From contig NC_060886.1 of assembly GCF_014805685.1 (NCBI RefSeq), forward strand, positions 28,009,652 to 28,073,651: 64,000 nt of DNA. The letters run 5' to 3'. Positions within the stretch are counted from its first letter, which is position 1; each line of letters begins with the position of its first letter. Positions 11,546 through 24,237 of this stretch are shown here, piece after piece. This stretch comes from Silurus meridionalis. Its lineage: Eukaryota > Chordata > Actinopteri > Siluriformes > Siluridae. A model generated the notes under the pieces. The model searched no databases and was not told the origin of the DNA. It saw nothing but the letters and a program-made list of their open reading frames with translations. A program made the position numbers and the translations under genes.

Positions 11546-11756
11546 TGTGCAGTTTAATGTAATTGTTGGATTTCTCGAGGATGGTGAGGTCATCTTTTGA
11601 GAGCAGGACTAAATAAGATACTGTGGCAGGGAAAGTGAGGCAAACACTTTGGAGACTTGGGGAGAAAATTGACTGATGAATGTTCTGTATGATTCACTGA
11701 AATGTAAACAAATGTTATACTTCAAAAAATGATCTTTATGAATTTTACTTCTACTC

Positions 11757-12075
11757 TATATAGACAAAATGTTTGTGGACTTCAGATCATACGATTTCTA
11801 TGTGCTTTTTAAACATTCCATTCCAAAGGTGTTCAGTAGGGTTGAGATCAGAGCTCTATAGCAAGCCACTCAAGATCTTCCACTCCAACCCATAACTTCA
11901 TGAAGCCGGCTTTGTGCTGCCATGCTGGAACAGGTTCGGGTCTGCTAGTTCAAGAAAAGGAAAAAAATTCAATACTACCTCATCCAAAGACATCTAATAC
12001 AATTGCGTGCTTACAACTTTGTTGTAAAAATTGGGAAGAACCACATACGTCTGAAGTCCATATAGTAATTTTTAC
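11757..12075. mobile_element. Tc1-like relic, second piece
   Basis: Contains the recurring phrases GAGATCAGAGCTCTATAGCA and TTCATGAAG, and ends GTCCATATAGT, the family's inverted terminus. It is in the opposite orientation to 11155-11545, from which it is separated by about 200 bp. Internal deletions are evident. Confidence 0.6.
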
Positions 12076-13730
12076 TAGAAATAAATGCTTCAAATGTGCA
12101 CAATTATTTGCCACAATTATTTGGTTCTACTGGCAATTATTTGGCAGTAAAACCGTAAGCTTAAAAGATTAAAATGAGTACAAATGGGTAAAAATAGGTG
12201 AATTTTAATCTTCTCATTAAGCTCATTGAACATTTCTGAACCAATGCCAATGCTTTGTGTCCAACAAATTAGCAACCTGCCGTATGAACATAGACTTCAA
12301 ATTGCAAATTGCATCATTAAGTAAACATTCCTTCATGTTTCAAACTGCACAAGCAAGTTGATTTCTTTTCAGCCCAGTGACATTTGAGGCACATCAACCC
12401 TCAGTTATCTGCAGAGTTTAATTATGATGGCAGACAAGTAGACACAAGCCATGGGTATCAAGTGTGCGGTCAGATTTCAGGTGGATTACAATTTCTATAA
12501 GGTATAAATTTTTGCTATGTGGAACCACGTACCATTTTCATGTTAATGGATGTAAAGTAATACAGAAAGTGAAGATTAGACTCTTCCCACTGCACCAGTT
12601 TCTCTCTCTCAGATCCAAAATGATCATCCATTATATGAGTACCCTTCTCCATTATTGTAATCATAATAATAATTTGTAACACAATCATTAAAAGGCACTT
12701 CATCATTATTCCATAATAAATAACCAACAATTATTTTTCTATATTTTTTTTTGTCAAATATCAAAATATCAATGCCTTAGAAGTCAATGAATAAGATGGC
12801 AATTATGAAAATTGTGAACAAAGCCCCTTATTAAATTAGGTAAAAAAGAAAAATACAGGACTAAGGGTCAATATTGCGTTTGAATAATTACACCAGGAGA
12901 GCGGAGCTCTGGAGTAGAGCAAGCTGTCATCATTTAAGTGCATGCTGTCATTTAATTTATGTAGATTGCTAATCATGTTAATTATGCATTAACAAAAAAA
13001 ACCTTTAGTCAAGGTAAGTATATTTCATTAGCATTTAAACAGACCTCAAGTATTCATTCACTTTGTGTTTCAGGATGATGGAAATCTGGGGCATGTACAA
13101 GGAAGGAAAGAAAACGGTGCACTGAATATCAATATGAGAGATTTAATTTCAGCTGAGGTTGTGTGTGGGGACCTTAAATGGACTGCCTGGGTATTTAATT
13201 TATATGTACTCCTGCACTGAAGGCCTATATGAGATTGGGATTCCAATAACAAAGGGTTTTCAATAACTTCTGCATTCGATTTGCAGACCAATTTAAAGAA
13301 ATTGAACCGGTGGATAGTTAGGGAGTATACGTTTCTGTTAAAACAGTTCTAGTTTTCTGCAGACGAACATGTGATGATTTCGAACGAGAAGAAGCTACCA
13401 GACGGTGCAAAATGCCCAAACTGCACATAGGATTTTCAGGCTAAACAGCAGCTGTCAGGCTGCACTTTAAAGTCCCTGACAGAAGAGTGTGAGGTCTGGG
13501 CAACCAGGAGCGCAGGCTTTGTCAAAACAGCAGGTAGATCTCATGAATAACATTTCAAAATGCATAAAACATGGATTTTAAAACCGGCACGGACGGATTT
13601 GTAAAATACTGCACAATTCTTGCGTTTTCGTTGTACACACTTATTGTGTTAACTGCAGCTTTCAAGAATACCACACACACTGAGTGCTGAATGGGAAGAG
13701 AACTTCTACTGAAATTATACCTTCATAATA
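12076..13730. other. pth2r intron, nothing recognised
   Basis: 1.65 kb of AT-rich sequence without recognisable repeats. Short ORFs here (for example 12464-12679) show no motif. Confidence 0.4.
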
Positions 13731-13732
13731 AA

Positions 13733-13985
13733 CATATAGGACTGTGGTGAGACCTGAGATGTTGTATGGTTTAGAGACAGTGACATTGAGTAAAAGACAG
13801 GAGGTGGAGCTGGAGGTAGCAGAGCTGAAGATGTTGAGGTTTTCGTTGGGAATGACGACGATGGACAGGATTAGAAATGAGTTTATTAGAGGGACAGATC
13901 ATGTAGAACGTTTTGAAGACAAGGTGAGGGAGGTGAGATTGAGATGGTTTGGACATGTGCAGAGGAGGGACATGGGGTATATCAG
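13733..13985 (+). mobile_element. RTE-like LINE fragment (copy 3)
   Basis: Encodes [20 protein letters not shown] through [12 protein letters not shown] to [15 protein letters not shown], then stops abruptly without the family 3' end. It is cut on both sides, so it is a fragment rather than a simple 5' truncation. Confidence 0.8.
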
Positions 13986-14017
13986 TCCTTATAAAGCAAG
14001 CTACATAAGGATATTGT

Positions 14018-14230
14018 TTGCCACAGAACCCTTACCCCATCCTCACTGAACCTCTATGGGATAAATTACAATTCACAACATACCTCAGGCTTCCTTTACC
14101 TACAAAAATTCTTGTAGCTGAATTATCAAATTCCCAAAGAGAGAAGATTATTATAACAGCAAAGAGGAAATATATCTTGGAAGGAATGTTCAGGAAGCCC
14201 TGTGTGCCCTTACCATGAAAGTGCTGATCT
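14018..14230 (+). mobile_element. Tc1-like relic fragment
   Basis: Decayed copy of the same 3' block as 11155-11545: CTGAACCTCTATGGGATAAA corresponds to the EHLWDEL codons, and GAAGATTATTATAACAGCAA to the end region. It sits about 200 bp downstream of the TM6-TM7 exon donor. Confidence 0.55.
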
Positions 14231-14441
14231 GGAACCATAGTGTAAATTAGAACACATAATAAGTTACTAAATACTGGTTAGTTATTAGTTACACCTTGAA
14301 TTCCCTCTGCAGATGCATACGATTCAATAATTATTATGTAGTTTATAATAGTCTAGCAAATCATTGCATCATTGAATGAAGATCACATGATATGTGATTG
14401 TCTGAGGTGTGCAAATTGCACCTTAGCTGATGAATAAGTAC

Positions 14442-14580
14442 CTGGAAAGAGTTGAAGAAGAGCTCGCAGTACATGCGAACTTCCCAGCCGAGTCCCTCGA
14501 AGGTGTGTGGCATTCCCACAAACACAATGTAGTGCACACCAAAAACTAAGACCAACACCAGCGTGGATTTAGCCAGCTTC
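14442..14580 (-). CDS. pth2r: pth2r exon: TM6, third extracellular loop and most of TM7
   Basis: A 139-bp exon encoding [20 protein letters not shown], then an extracellular loop with [14 protein letters not shown], ending NSFQ. KLAKSTL is the conserved G-protein-contacting start of TM6 and VFGVHY is the class B TM6 core. The acceptor is GCAAACAG, and the donor GTACTT follows CTTTCCAG. The first base completes an Arg codon split with the upstream exon (AG|G). The hydrophobic TM6 is clear. The downstream join to the 42-bp exon is phase 0. Confidence 0.95.
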
Positions 14581-16038
14581 CTGTTTGCAGACACAAGAGG
14601 TCAGGTGATGAAGTCATTACGATGATATTTCAGAACACACAGCAGCATACAATGTACAAATTAGCCTACGAAACATGCGAGCAGAAATCATTCTTTATCT
14701 ATGATAGATAACAGAGAAGTATTATTAAAAAGACAACACTGTACAGTACATAAATCCAACACTAGGATTAAAGAAGATCATTTATCTTTCTAAGACTTTA
14801 TCCAGGTCAGAGCTGCAGTGGATTTGGGAACTACTCCCAAGACGATTGTTAAACAATGGTACACAACTGCTGGGGAAGCCAGAGGGCTGATTTATAGTAG
14901 CTAATCCACCCCTGGCAGTGTATCACAAAGCACCTGGACAGAATCCACACAGAAAACATCTGCAGTAACATGAACTCAGTGCCACCTCGCTGATGCAAGA
15001 ACTTATATTTTGCACAAAGCTCTGAATTACCAGGAAATTTTACATACAAAATTCAAATAAATTCGGTGTGACGTTACAGGGCTCATATTGGAAACTTTTT
15101 AACGGGCAAAGACTAGAGAATACATCGGGTTTAAAGCTCCTCAATTGATCCACCAACAATCCACTAATCCACTCCCATTGAGGAATCGATGGCGTATAAT
15201 AATGTTCTCTCTTACACACAAAAATCTAAAACTCGTTGGAAGTTGAATCGAATTAACAAAGTTTTGGGGAAAGTAGATCATTTCATCATATAGCCAGCGT
15301 TGTGATGTTTTATCGAAAACTCGTGTTCTTTTGAAAAGCACGATTTAAACGATGCGTGTCGACACCCTCTTTTATAATTTTGTAAACATAGGTGATGTGG
15401 CCTTGTTGGCAAAAGTGCCACCTGGTCAGACTGGCAGCTGTGATTATACTGCATATTTCAGTGGGATAGCTTTTCAAAAGAATTGATTACTGTTATTAAC
15501 CGCACCAAATTGCATGCCTTTGCAGATTGCTTGCTTTCTGACTGCGTATATGGACAAATAGCTTTTGAACACTAGAAAGCAAAAGGTAGCAATTATCATC
15601 ACTTCATGTGCATGATCTGGGCTTGTTTTTTTTTCACCCTTCTGCTATTTGCAGTAAAATAGTAAAATACACTGTTTTGTAAATGTATTAGACTTAAATC
15701 AGCAAACACGTAGGATCAAATAGAACAAGACGCCTGACTAGTGGAACAAAACCACAAAATACCAATACTGTGATCAGGATCATATAATGCTGCCTATAAG
15801 CAGGAGCACTACGGGATCTATTTCTTCCTTGACTCATATAATTCCTAGAGCATGCACTCTTGGCTGAAAAGACTCTACAACATTTGCCTGAAGCTCGTTT
15901 CTCATCTACAGCACCTTACTACCGCGGGGGCAGTTCACTCCAGGAATCCCAATGCCAGTGTTTCACTGAGAATTAAAACTGATACTGCGTGATCTCTAGA
16001 TATGAAATGATTGAGGTGCACAAAAATGGTACACAAAC
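14581..16038 (-). other. pth2r intron between the TM5 and TM6 exons
   Basis: 1.46 kb of AT-rich sequence. I see no coding signal and no repeat family that I can name. Short ORFs here lack any motif. Confidence 0.5.
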
Positions 16039-16133
16039 CTGTACTGTTTTCTCGTGTCATATCTGCCTGCGTTGGTCTCCCGGATCTTGGTTGCCAGCAC
16101 CCGAACAATATTCACAAATAGGATGAAGTTTAG
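16039..16133 (-). CDS. pth2r: pth2r exon: TM5 and third intracellular loop
   Basis: A 95-bp exon encoding [19 protein letters not shown], then [12 protein letters not shown], plus two bases of a split Arg codon. The LNFILFxNIxRVLATK run is the conserved TM5 and start of intracellular loop 3 in PTH receptors, and the basic RKQYRK segment contacts the G protein. The acceptor is TTTTACTCAG and the donor GTTTGTG, a weaker but acceptable GT site. Upstream phase is 0, following ...AIG. Confidence 0.95.
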
Positions 16134-18065
16134 CTGAGTAAAAGAGAATGGGGAAGGAAAAAAACAATCACTGAATCACTGAGGTGATGAATCGCTTACA
16201 GAAATGTACATAAGATATCGAGTTTCATTTTGTGCAATAAAGTCTCCTGCTGTAAGCTGAATCTAGTTATGCTCACTACACAGAAATGAAACAGATCTTA
16301 ATTCCAAGACCTTCACACACTCTACTCTTTATATTGCTGCTTTTAGAATGATTTATAATCACACCCATAGAAAAGCCCCCAAAATCACTTATCTACTACC
16401 GTAGATTCAATGTAAAGTAAAAGAACGCAAGTCTATGTAAATGGCAGGTACTGACACGAGTTGTACGAGACCCGGAAGTCCATTCAGGCCGAACACAAAG
16501 CAGCGAATTCATTAGGCTTTTGACAGTTGCTGAGCTTACTAACCAGTTCATAGATATAATCACTCTCCATGAATCAAAGCCTGTCACTGCAAGCTGCTAC
16601 CAGATGGCTATTTTTGAATCACGAGTGTTTTGTTTAGCGGTTGGAATGAGAATAATGGATTTTTTCCCATGCTGGTTAAGGAATTATTTGAAAACTGCTA
16701 ACTGCTTGCTGAATGAGCACAGTTGGAAGTCTGTGAGTCAGATTTCTAGCATGGTTTAACAAGGCTTCTGAATTAGAAGAAAAACACACACACACAAAAC
16801 AAACTCTGAATCTCATTCTTGTAGTTTAAAGAAATAAACAGACACACAAAATTACAAAAGAAAACCAACAATGTTAATTTGTGGTCTAATAAGACGCAGT
16901 CCTGTGTTGGTGTCATTGGAGTTTTATCACATTCGAACATTATTTATGAATTGACAAGAATTTTAATAGCAAATGTATGCACATGTATCAACATATGCAG
17001 TGACAGTGGTAAAGAGTGTTGTCTAACATGTTGCTCCAAATTCTCCAACAGGCGTTCAATTGGGGTTTAGATTTGGTAGGTGTTAAAGTATATGCTTTAT
17101 GTCTTTTTCACCTTCGTCAGTCCATTCAGTAAGCACTTATGCTTTGGGGAATGGGGTGAGTATTATGTAGGAAGAAAACTTTCTCATTGGCACGAAAAGT
17201 CAGAAGGAACTTCATCGTTATTACCATTTTGATCCAAATGACAAATCGACACGTCTATGAATGCATTGGGAACCTAATGTGTCTTTTGTAGCAAATGTGA
17301 GCCACCAAACAGCTGGCAAAGTTCAAGCACAAGGCAGCGAAAGGAAAAAACAGAGATCGCCATCCTTCCTATAGAAGAAGAAAGAAATGTTGTGGGGGAA
17401 CTTATATACTGTAATAAGGACTATGCCTGTTGCCCACAAGAATTTATTACATTAAGGCTGCCTTGCAGTTGTTGTTTTTGAAATTTCAAAGCATTCAAGA
17501 CATTCTCCAGTTATGGAGGTGTGTGTTTTTATATGTGACAAGATCATAAAAAAAAGCAACAAATTAGAATTCCAATCTTTTTGCATTGCTGTACATTCTT
17601 GGTTAGTTTAAAAGATTTAATAAATAAAGTGTATACTCTGTGAATGAAACACTGGTTATCTTTAAAAGTGCTAGAATGAATTTCAATGGGAATTGTTTTT
17701 TCATACACTATTTAGGATACACATCCGTAAATAAAACTAGGTCAAGGTTAAAACCAGACCGAGCCCAGGAAAAGGGGAGGTGATGCAAGAAAATTAGCGT
17801 AAAGCTTAAACACTTAATGTGCATATCTCTATCTTTAGCCACTCTTTTCATAAAACCTTGTTTACAGTGTTCATAACACACCCTAAATAATATAAATGGA
17901 CTTTTCCCCTATTTCCTGAAATTGCAGGTTATTTTTTTAATAGCAGTTCTAAACCATGTACAGTCTAAATATTATAAATAATATAATATAGTAATAATAC
18001 AGTAATAATATACAAATTATTCCTGTTTCAAACAGTGGAGGTTATGTGATCCTACACAAAAACTA
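16134..18065 (-). other. first part of an 8.0 kb pth2r intron
   Basis: AT-rich. A weak Tc1-like phrase (CAACAGGCGTTCAATTGGGG at about 17046) suggests another worn transposon. Nothing coding. Confidence 0.4.
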
Positions 18066-18265
18066 CAAGATCGAAGCATGCTATATAGACAAAAGGGGTG
18101 CGTTCGGTGTTCCAGTAAATTCCAAATGTGTTGAATATTTTGAGATCTTCCATTCCAACCCATGTAAACCATCTTTTGAAGGAGCTGTCCAGTCCTAGTT
18201 CATGTAAAAGGAAAATTTTCGGCTAATGCAATGCTTCATACTACAATGTGACTTTGTCCATATAG
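18066..18265. mobile_element. short Tc1-like derivative with both ends
   Basis: Starts CTATATAGACAAAAGG and ends TTTGTCCATATAGTG, inverted ends of the same Tc1 family. It has lost nearly all of the interior and still shows GAGATCTTCCATTCCAACCC. Confidence 0.6.
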
Positions 18266-18284
18266 TGCATACGCTCAATAGAAT

Positions 18285-18480
18285 TAAATTTATATAGATG
18301 CCTTAGCAGTGAAATGAATAAAAGGATCCCCTATAAATGTATCCCTAATGAGTGAGCAATGCTGGTAATAATGGTATAAGGATGATGCCTTGAGAGGAAC
18401 CAGACTCATCCAGGTGACACCTAAAATCCATTCATTATAGTTTATCATTCTTGAGTTGTACTGGATAGTGACCCGTTCAC
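18285..18480 (-). repeat. interspersed retroelement 3' region, decayed
   Basis: On the minus strand it resembles the block seen at 35850-36335 and 45455-45670: a CTGGTTCCTCTCAAGG-like phrase, then a worn copy of the remainder. Low similarity, so the boundaries are approximate. Confidence 0.5.
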
Positions 18481-18930
18481 TGATAGGCACTTAAATGCAG
18501 ATCAGTTCCTCCGAATCCATTTATGCGTGCATAGTATAACAGCGAAGTTTTCCTTAATGACATATGATTAGATTTCACATTTTTACAGGTGATTTAATAA
18601 AGAGTACCCCCTCTTGTTGAGTTGATTGTTGATTTAATCAGCACACTCTCAGCATGTCTTAAACAGATTGAGCTGTACTTTCCTTTCATGCGACTTTCTT
18701 TCCACGGTTAAGCAACATATCCTGTTCACGCATGACCGACTGCAGTCAGGGCCTGAATATTCAATCACTGTTTAAAGCTACAGGACGTCAAATGTTGAAC
18801 ATGCACATTGACCTGAAATAATGCTGTGCTGCCGTTTTTCCCAATTAGCAACCGAGGCGCACGCAACAATGCTGAAGCAGAACTTGCACACATTTAGCAG
18901 GTAGATTTGTGTGTGTTTGTGTATGTGAAT

Positions 18931-18956
18931 GTGTGTGTGTGTGTGTGTGTGTGTGC
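18931..18956. repeat. (GT)n microsatellite
   Basis: Thirteen uninterrupted GT units, preceded by imperfect GTGTTTGTGTATG. Confidence 0.9.
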
Positions 18957-19162
18957 TCTCTGGGGGATTTCCCTGCAAAATGTGATCGATTAAACATCTG
19001 TTTTTTTAATTTGCAACTTGCGTCATAATAATTATAGTCCTGTGTCCAAGTGCTTTATCTTGATCATTTGCTTCAAACCAGCTGAAAAAAAAAAATACAA
19101 TTTTACATAATTTTATTTATGTTACTGATTGTGTTGGTTTTTGTGGTTGCCAAATAGAGCAT

Positions 19163-19239
19163 TTATAATAATAATAGTAATAATAGCAATAATAATAATA
19201 ATAATAATAGTAATAATAGCAATAATAATGATAATAATG

Positions 19240-19323
<84 letters not shown>
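19163..19323. repeat. (AAT)n trinucleotide array
   Basis: About 160 bases of AAT/ATA repeats with AGT, AGC and ATG variants at the left and a pure run at the right. Poly-Y and poly-I ORFs over it are artefacts. Confidence 0.95.
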
Positions 19324-19324
<1 letters not shown>

Positions 19325-20067
19325 TGCAAAACACGCAAAAATAGAACAAATGATATCAATCTGGCAACAATCAGAAGAGCATTACTTGTGGAGCTGAGCT
19401 TTTTGGGGAGGCCATGGATTGCAGCATCAAAATAGGTCAAGCAAGAGACAAAGCATTACTGTGAAAACTGAATTTGGAGAGATATGATCTAACCTGCTGT
19501 TGAGCCCAAAAACTGAAAGAGTATGCCATTTTTTTTAAAAGAACAGTGTTTCAAGCTATTATTATCCCTGTAATCTTTCATTCAACTTCAGTACCTGCTT
19601 TAGGGTCAGTGTGGAACTGGTGTCTAATCTCTAGAACCCTAGCTATGAGGCACTAGGTCATGATGGATCTGGAAGCTATCCCTGGATCCTTGCCTTTGTA
19701 AGCCTTTCTGTGACTACTACGATGAGATTGAGGAGAAAGAGCCAAAAAGAGCTGGAAAGAAATTCAAATTCATCACACACAGCAAATCTGCACACCCAGT
19801 TTTATCAACTATTTGTGTGGAAGAGCGAGAGCAAAAAGTAAACACAATAACACATCTCCTCTGGAAGTGTTTCCTTTTGCACTATAAGCATATGCTGTTT
19901 AAATGGGATTCACGTATGTATAAAATATGTGTAATTCTTTACACAGCACTACTAAAGGCCACGTTGGTCTACAGTGTGTCAAAAGCATCAACTACTAGAC
20001 AGACACCAGTTGTGGCAAAAATAAGGGAACTGTTTAACAACAAATAAACAATCCATCATTCTAACAT

Positions 20068-20148
20068 ACATTATATGGACAAAAGTATCAGGACACCTGA
20101 CTTTACCATTCATATAAGGTTCTTTCACAAACTGTTACCACAAAGTTG
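20068..20148 (+). mobile_element. Tc1-like left end
   Basis: ATATGGACAAAAGTATCAGG then ACACCTGAC, the terminal sequence of the Tc1-like family relics. It is cut off at about 20148 by the RTE-like LINE. Confidence 0.65.
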
Positions 20149-21590
20149 TATCCATCATCATCCATAAACCTCCTCCTTCCTCTTTTTGTCCTTCCTGGTG
20201 GCTCCATCCTCAGCATTCTCCTACTGATATACCCCATATCCCTCCTCTACACATGTCCAAACCATCTCAATCTAGCCTCTCTCGCTTTGTCTCCAAAATG
20301 TCCTACATGCGCTGTCCCTCTAATAAACTCATTTCAAATCCTGTCCATCGTCATCACTCCCAACAAAAACCTCAACATCTTCAGCTCTGCTACCTCCACC
20401 TCCACCTCCACCTCCTGTCTTTTACTCAATGCTACTGTCTCTAAAGCATACAACATCACAGGTCTCACCACAGTCCTATAAACTTTCCCTTTCACTCTCG
20501 CAGATACCCTTCTATCACAAATCTATCCTGCTATCACTCTTCTCCACCCACTCCACCCTGCCTGCACACTTTTCTTCATTTCTCTAACACAAACTCCATT
20601 ATTTTTGCACTGTTAACCCCAGATACCTAAACTTATCTACCTTCACCACCTCTTCTCCCTGCAACCGCACCACTCCACTGCATTCCCTCTCATTCACACA
20701 CATGTACTCTGTCTCACTCCTACTGGCTTTCATTCCACTTCTCTCCAGCATGTACCTCCATCTCTCCAGGCTCTTTTCAACCTGCTCCCTACTCTCACCA
20801 CAAATCACAATATCATCCGCAAACATAATGGTCTACAGAGACTCCTGTCTGACCTCGTCCTTCAACCTGTCTATCACCACTGCAAACAGGAAAGGGCTCA
20901 GAGCCGATCCTTGATGCAGTCCAACTTCTACCTTTAACCATTCTGTCGTTCCTACTGCACACTTCACTGCTGTCACACTGTATATACTTCTCCATCAACA
21001 TTCTCTAAGCAAATAATGCGTCTGTGGTGCTCTTCCTCGGCATGAAACCATAAAGTTGCTCACAGACGGTTATCTCTTCTCTCAGCCTGGCTTCCACTAC
21101 TCTCTCCCATAACTTCATGGTGTGACTGATCAACTTTATTCCCATGTAGTTATCTCCCTTATTCTTCAAAATCGGTACCAGCACACTCTCCATTCCTCAG
21201 GCAACTTCTCACCTTTCAAAATCCTAATAAACAATCTGGTTAAAAACTCCACTGCCATCTCTCCTAAACATCTCCATGCTTCTTCTGGTAAGCCACCTGT
21301 TCCTACCGAATTTTCATTCTTCATCCTCGTAATCGCTGTTCTAACTTTCTCCTTACTAATCCTGTCCACTTCCTGCTTCACCTTCTCCACATCATCCACC
21401 CCTCTCTCTCTCATTTTCCATATTCATTGGCTGCTCAAAATACTTCTTCCACCTTCTCAACACACTCTCCTCACCAGTCAACACATTCCCATCTGCATCC
21501 TTAATTGCTCTAATTCGCAGCACATCCTTCCCAGCTCAGTCCCTCTGCCTCGGCAGTCGGTATAAATCCTTTTTTCCTTTCCAACTTTCA
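20149..21590 (-). mobile_element. RTE-like LINE with reverse transcriptase region (copy 4)
   Basis: Longest copy of the family. Minus-strand pieces run from 21414 (DVEKVKQEVDRISKEKVRTA), through 21193 (SVLVPILKNKGD, then YGFMPRKSTTDALFA, a reverse transcriptase motif), to 20826 (FADDIVICGESREQVEKSLE). The FADD motif is the catalytic aspartate pair. The end nearest 20149 stops short of the family 3' terminus. Many frameshifts and stops are present. Confidence 0.85.
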
Positions 21591-21829
21591 GTTTATACAA
21601 AGCCTAGTCTTCCTGTTTCATCTGTTCTCAAGATGAAAGAGGATGTACAGTGTCTGCATCAATATCACCAGTGCTGAACATAAAACGTATTCCCTAAACC
21701 TACCAGTGCTCTGTGCTTTTACTTTCCTAGCATTACACATGCACTCCAGTGCTCTAGGAAACCAGTAATAGACTCGACTCAAATTAAGGGAACATAATAC
21801 CCCACTACAACGTAAATAGGCTATTTTGG

Positions 21830-22705
21830 AGAGAGAAATAAAGTTCACTATTTTCTCATTGCTTTATTGCACAAAGAGATACATTTGTGAAAGAATAATT
21901 GGCTCTCAGGAGCACAGTGAATTCCAGCGTGGTACCGTGATAGGATGCCACCTGTGCAATAAGTCCAGTCTTAAAAGTGGTAGGCCACGAAATATCACAG
22001 AGCGGGTCAGCGGATGCTGATACTTTCTGAAGAGTCAATAGCTACAGACCCCTAACTTGTGGCATTCAGATAAGCTCAAGGACAGTGCAAAGAGAACTTC
22101 ATGGAATGAGTTTCCATGGTCGATCAGCTGCATCCAAGCCTGACATCACCAAGTGCAATGCAAAACATCAGATGCAGTGGTGTAAAGCACTTAAGGCACT
22201 GTCTGGCAATCCGATGGACGAGTCTGGGTTTGGTGGTTACCAGGAGAACGGTACTTGTCTGACTGATTATGATGTATTTGTAGTTGTTTTTCAGGAGTTG
22301 GGTTTGGCCCCTTAGTTCCAGTGAAAGGAACTTTAATGCTTCAGCATACCAAGACATTTTGGACAATTTTATGCTCCCAACTTCAACGTGACTGCACACC
22401 CATGCACAAACAAGGTCCATAAAGACATGTATAAGTGAGTTTAGTGTTTAAGATCTTGACTGGCCTGCAGTCCTGACCTCAACCTGACTGAACACCTTCG
22501 GGATGAATTAGAGTAGAGACTGCGATCCAGACCTTTTCATCCAACATCAGTGTTTGACCTCACAAATGTGCTTCTGGAAGAATGGTCAAACATTTTCATT
22601 AACACACTCTAAACCCTGTGGAAAGCCTTCCCAGAAGAGTTGAAGCTGTGATAGCTGCAAAGGGTGGGCCAACGACATATACTTTTGGCAATATAGTGTG
22701 TGTAT
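21830..22705 (+). mobile_element. Tc1-like transposon relic with near-complete transposase
   Basis: Plus-strand pieces in several frames cover the DNA-binding domain (SSLKSGRPRNITER near 21970), a middle region (QRELHGMSFHGRSAASKPDI near 22085) and the end (ACTGAACACCTTCGGGATGA, the EHLWDE block, near 22488). A terminal GGCAATATAGTGTG lies at about 22690. Frameshifts inactivate it. Confidence 0.75.
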
Positions 22706-22722
22706 ATATATATATATATATA
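22705..22722. repeat. (TA)n run
   Basis: Short TA alternation joining two oppositely oriented Tc1-like relics. Confidence 0.85.
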
Positions 22723-22724
22723 TG

Positions 22725-23100
22725 ATGTTAGCAGCAGATCCTTTAGATCCTGTAAGTTGTGAAGTGGGGTCTCCATGGAACGGACTTGTTTGTCCAGCAC
22801 ATCCCACAGACGCTTAATTGAATTGAGATCTGGGTAATTTGGAGGCCAAGTCAACACCTCAAATGTCTTGTTATGCTCCTTAAACTATTCCTAAACCACA
22901 GTCATCTGGGAATACATGGTCTGCAACAATGCTTAGGTAGGTGGTACGTGTCAAAGTAACATCCACATGGATGGCTGGACCCAAGGTTTCCCAGCAGAAC
23001 ATTGCCCAAAGCATCATACTGCCTCCGCCAGCTTGCCTTCTTCCCATAGTGCATCCTGGTACCATTTGTTCCACAGGTAAGCAACACATTGTTCCCCTTC
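22725..23100 (-). mobile_element. Tc1-like relic, second family (minus strand)
   Basis: Minus-strand frames give GCTMGRRQAGGGSMMLWAMF and GPAIHVDVTLT (22880-23089), then WPPNYPDLNSIKRLWDVLDK and METPLHNLQDLKDLL (22720-22857). This is the catalytic core and C-terminus of a Tc1-like transposase different from the HLWDELE family. The 5' half of a very similar element lies at 44037-45115. Confidence 0.8.
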
Positions 23101-23230
23101 AGGAACTGAGCTGCGTCGAACGCTATGGGAGGATTTTCAAGAGCGCTCCAAAAATCCTCCCATAGCGTTTCGACGCAGCTCGAGTTCCTGAAGGGGAACT
23201 AGGGTTACGTTCGTTACCTAGAGACGTTGT
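23100..23230. repeat. hairpin-forming inverted repeat
   Basis: GAGCTGCGTCGAACGCTATG then GGAGGATTTT pairs with AAAATCCTCCCATAGCG then TTTCGACGCAGCTC, leaving a loop of about 12 bases. The sequence AAGGGGAACTAGGGTTACGT follows. It has the look of a foldback MITE inserted at the end of the Tc1 relic. Confidence 0.8.
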
Positions 23231-23239
23231 AAAGAAAAC

Positions 23240-24170
23240 GTGATTTTTCAGACCAGGCCACCTTGGTCCACTGCTACGTGGTCTAGTTCTGGTTTCCGTG
23301 GTGGACAAGAGGCACCCTGACTGCTCTAAGGCTATACAGCACTATACACAACACAATATTTATTCAGACACCTTTCTATCAGAACCAGCATAAACTTTTG
23401 AGAAACAAAAGTTTATATGTAAACATTTTACTAAATAAAAACTCTTTTTATCTTTTAATTAACAATTTGCTAATTCTGCTGGGTGTATTTGCTCTTATTA
23501 CACTTCACTCCTCTGGATAGATTTCAGAGTTTGCTCACAGAGATTTATGTTCAGATGTTGAAATGTCCAATGCAATACATATTTAATGACTTATCCAAAA
23601 AATATATATTGAAATTTACAAATATTATCTAAACTAAGCATTTACGGTGTGGTTGAGCATTAGAGACATAAAGCTTTGATCATTTTCTTTGGAAAAAGCA
23701 CAGTGTCTTTTTCTAACACATAAATCTGAGCTGAACATGAAAACTCCTGTGATATGTAATTAGTTCCCTGTTGAGCTCAGCGGTTTTTTTTCTGTTAGTC
23801 TTGCTGTCTTTGCCTGTCATAGTCCTCACAAACTGCACAAATCAAGCCTGTGTTTGGTATAATGGTTCTGCTATGTGACTATATCTGTTCACTTGCTAAT
23901 CCCGTTAATTGAAGGCGTAAATGTGAACGTGTCTCGCGATCAAACACACCTGAACACAATATGGAGTCTAATCTGTTTCCTGTCTGAATCACATTCACTC
24001 AGGGGCTTCAGACTCACAGTTGGGGGGGGGGATAATATTTGCGCAAAGGCAAGCAATTTCCTTCACCTTATGTGGAACCGCCTCAGTTTTTCAGCACTTG
24101 TTCAGACACACTCAGCCTCTTGAGAAGTGTTTATTGCATATGTGTGACATGGTTTTTTTTCCTCACTTAC
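23240..24170 (-). other. pth2r intron, nothing recognised
   Basis: AT-rich sequence leading to the donor of the second-extracellular-loop exon. No repeat family recognised. Confidence 0.4.
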
Positions 24171-24237
24171 CCCAATGGCTGTCAGGATAGGGACTTGATA
24201 GATCCATTTGATGTTGCCTGCGCTTAGCTCCCAGCAT
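24171..24237 (-). CDS. pth2r: pth2r exon: second extracellular loop and start of TM5
   Basis: A 67-bp exon encoding CWELSAGNIKWIYQVPILTA then IG, preceded by the last base of a split Arg codon. The Cys is the conserved extracellular loop 2 cysteine that bonds to TM3, and CWE-(x)n-WIYQ is the class B signature. The acceptor is CTCGGTAG and the donor GTAAGTG. Joining is in frame on both sides. Confidence 0.94.

Noticed and set aside
19117..19440. Poly-Tyr/poly-Ile ORFs
   Set aside because: Produced by the AAT trinucleotide array.
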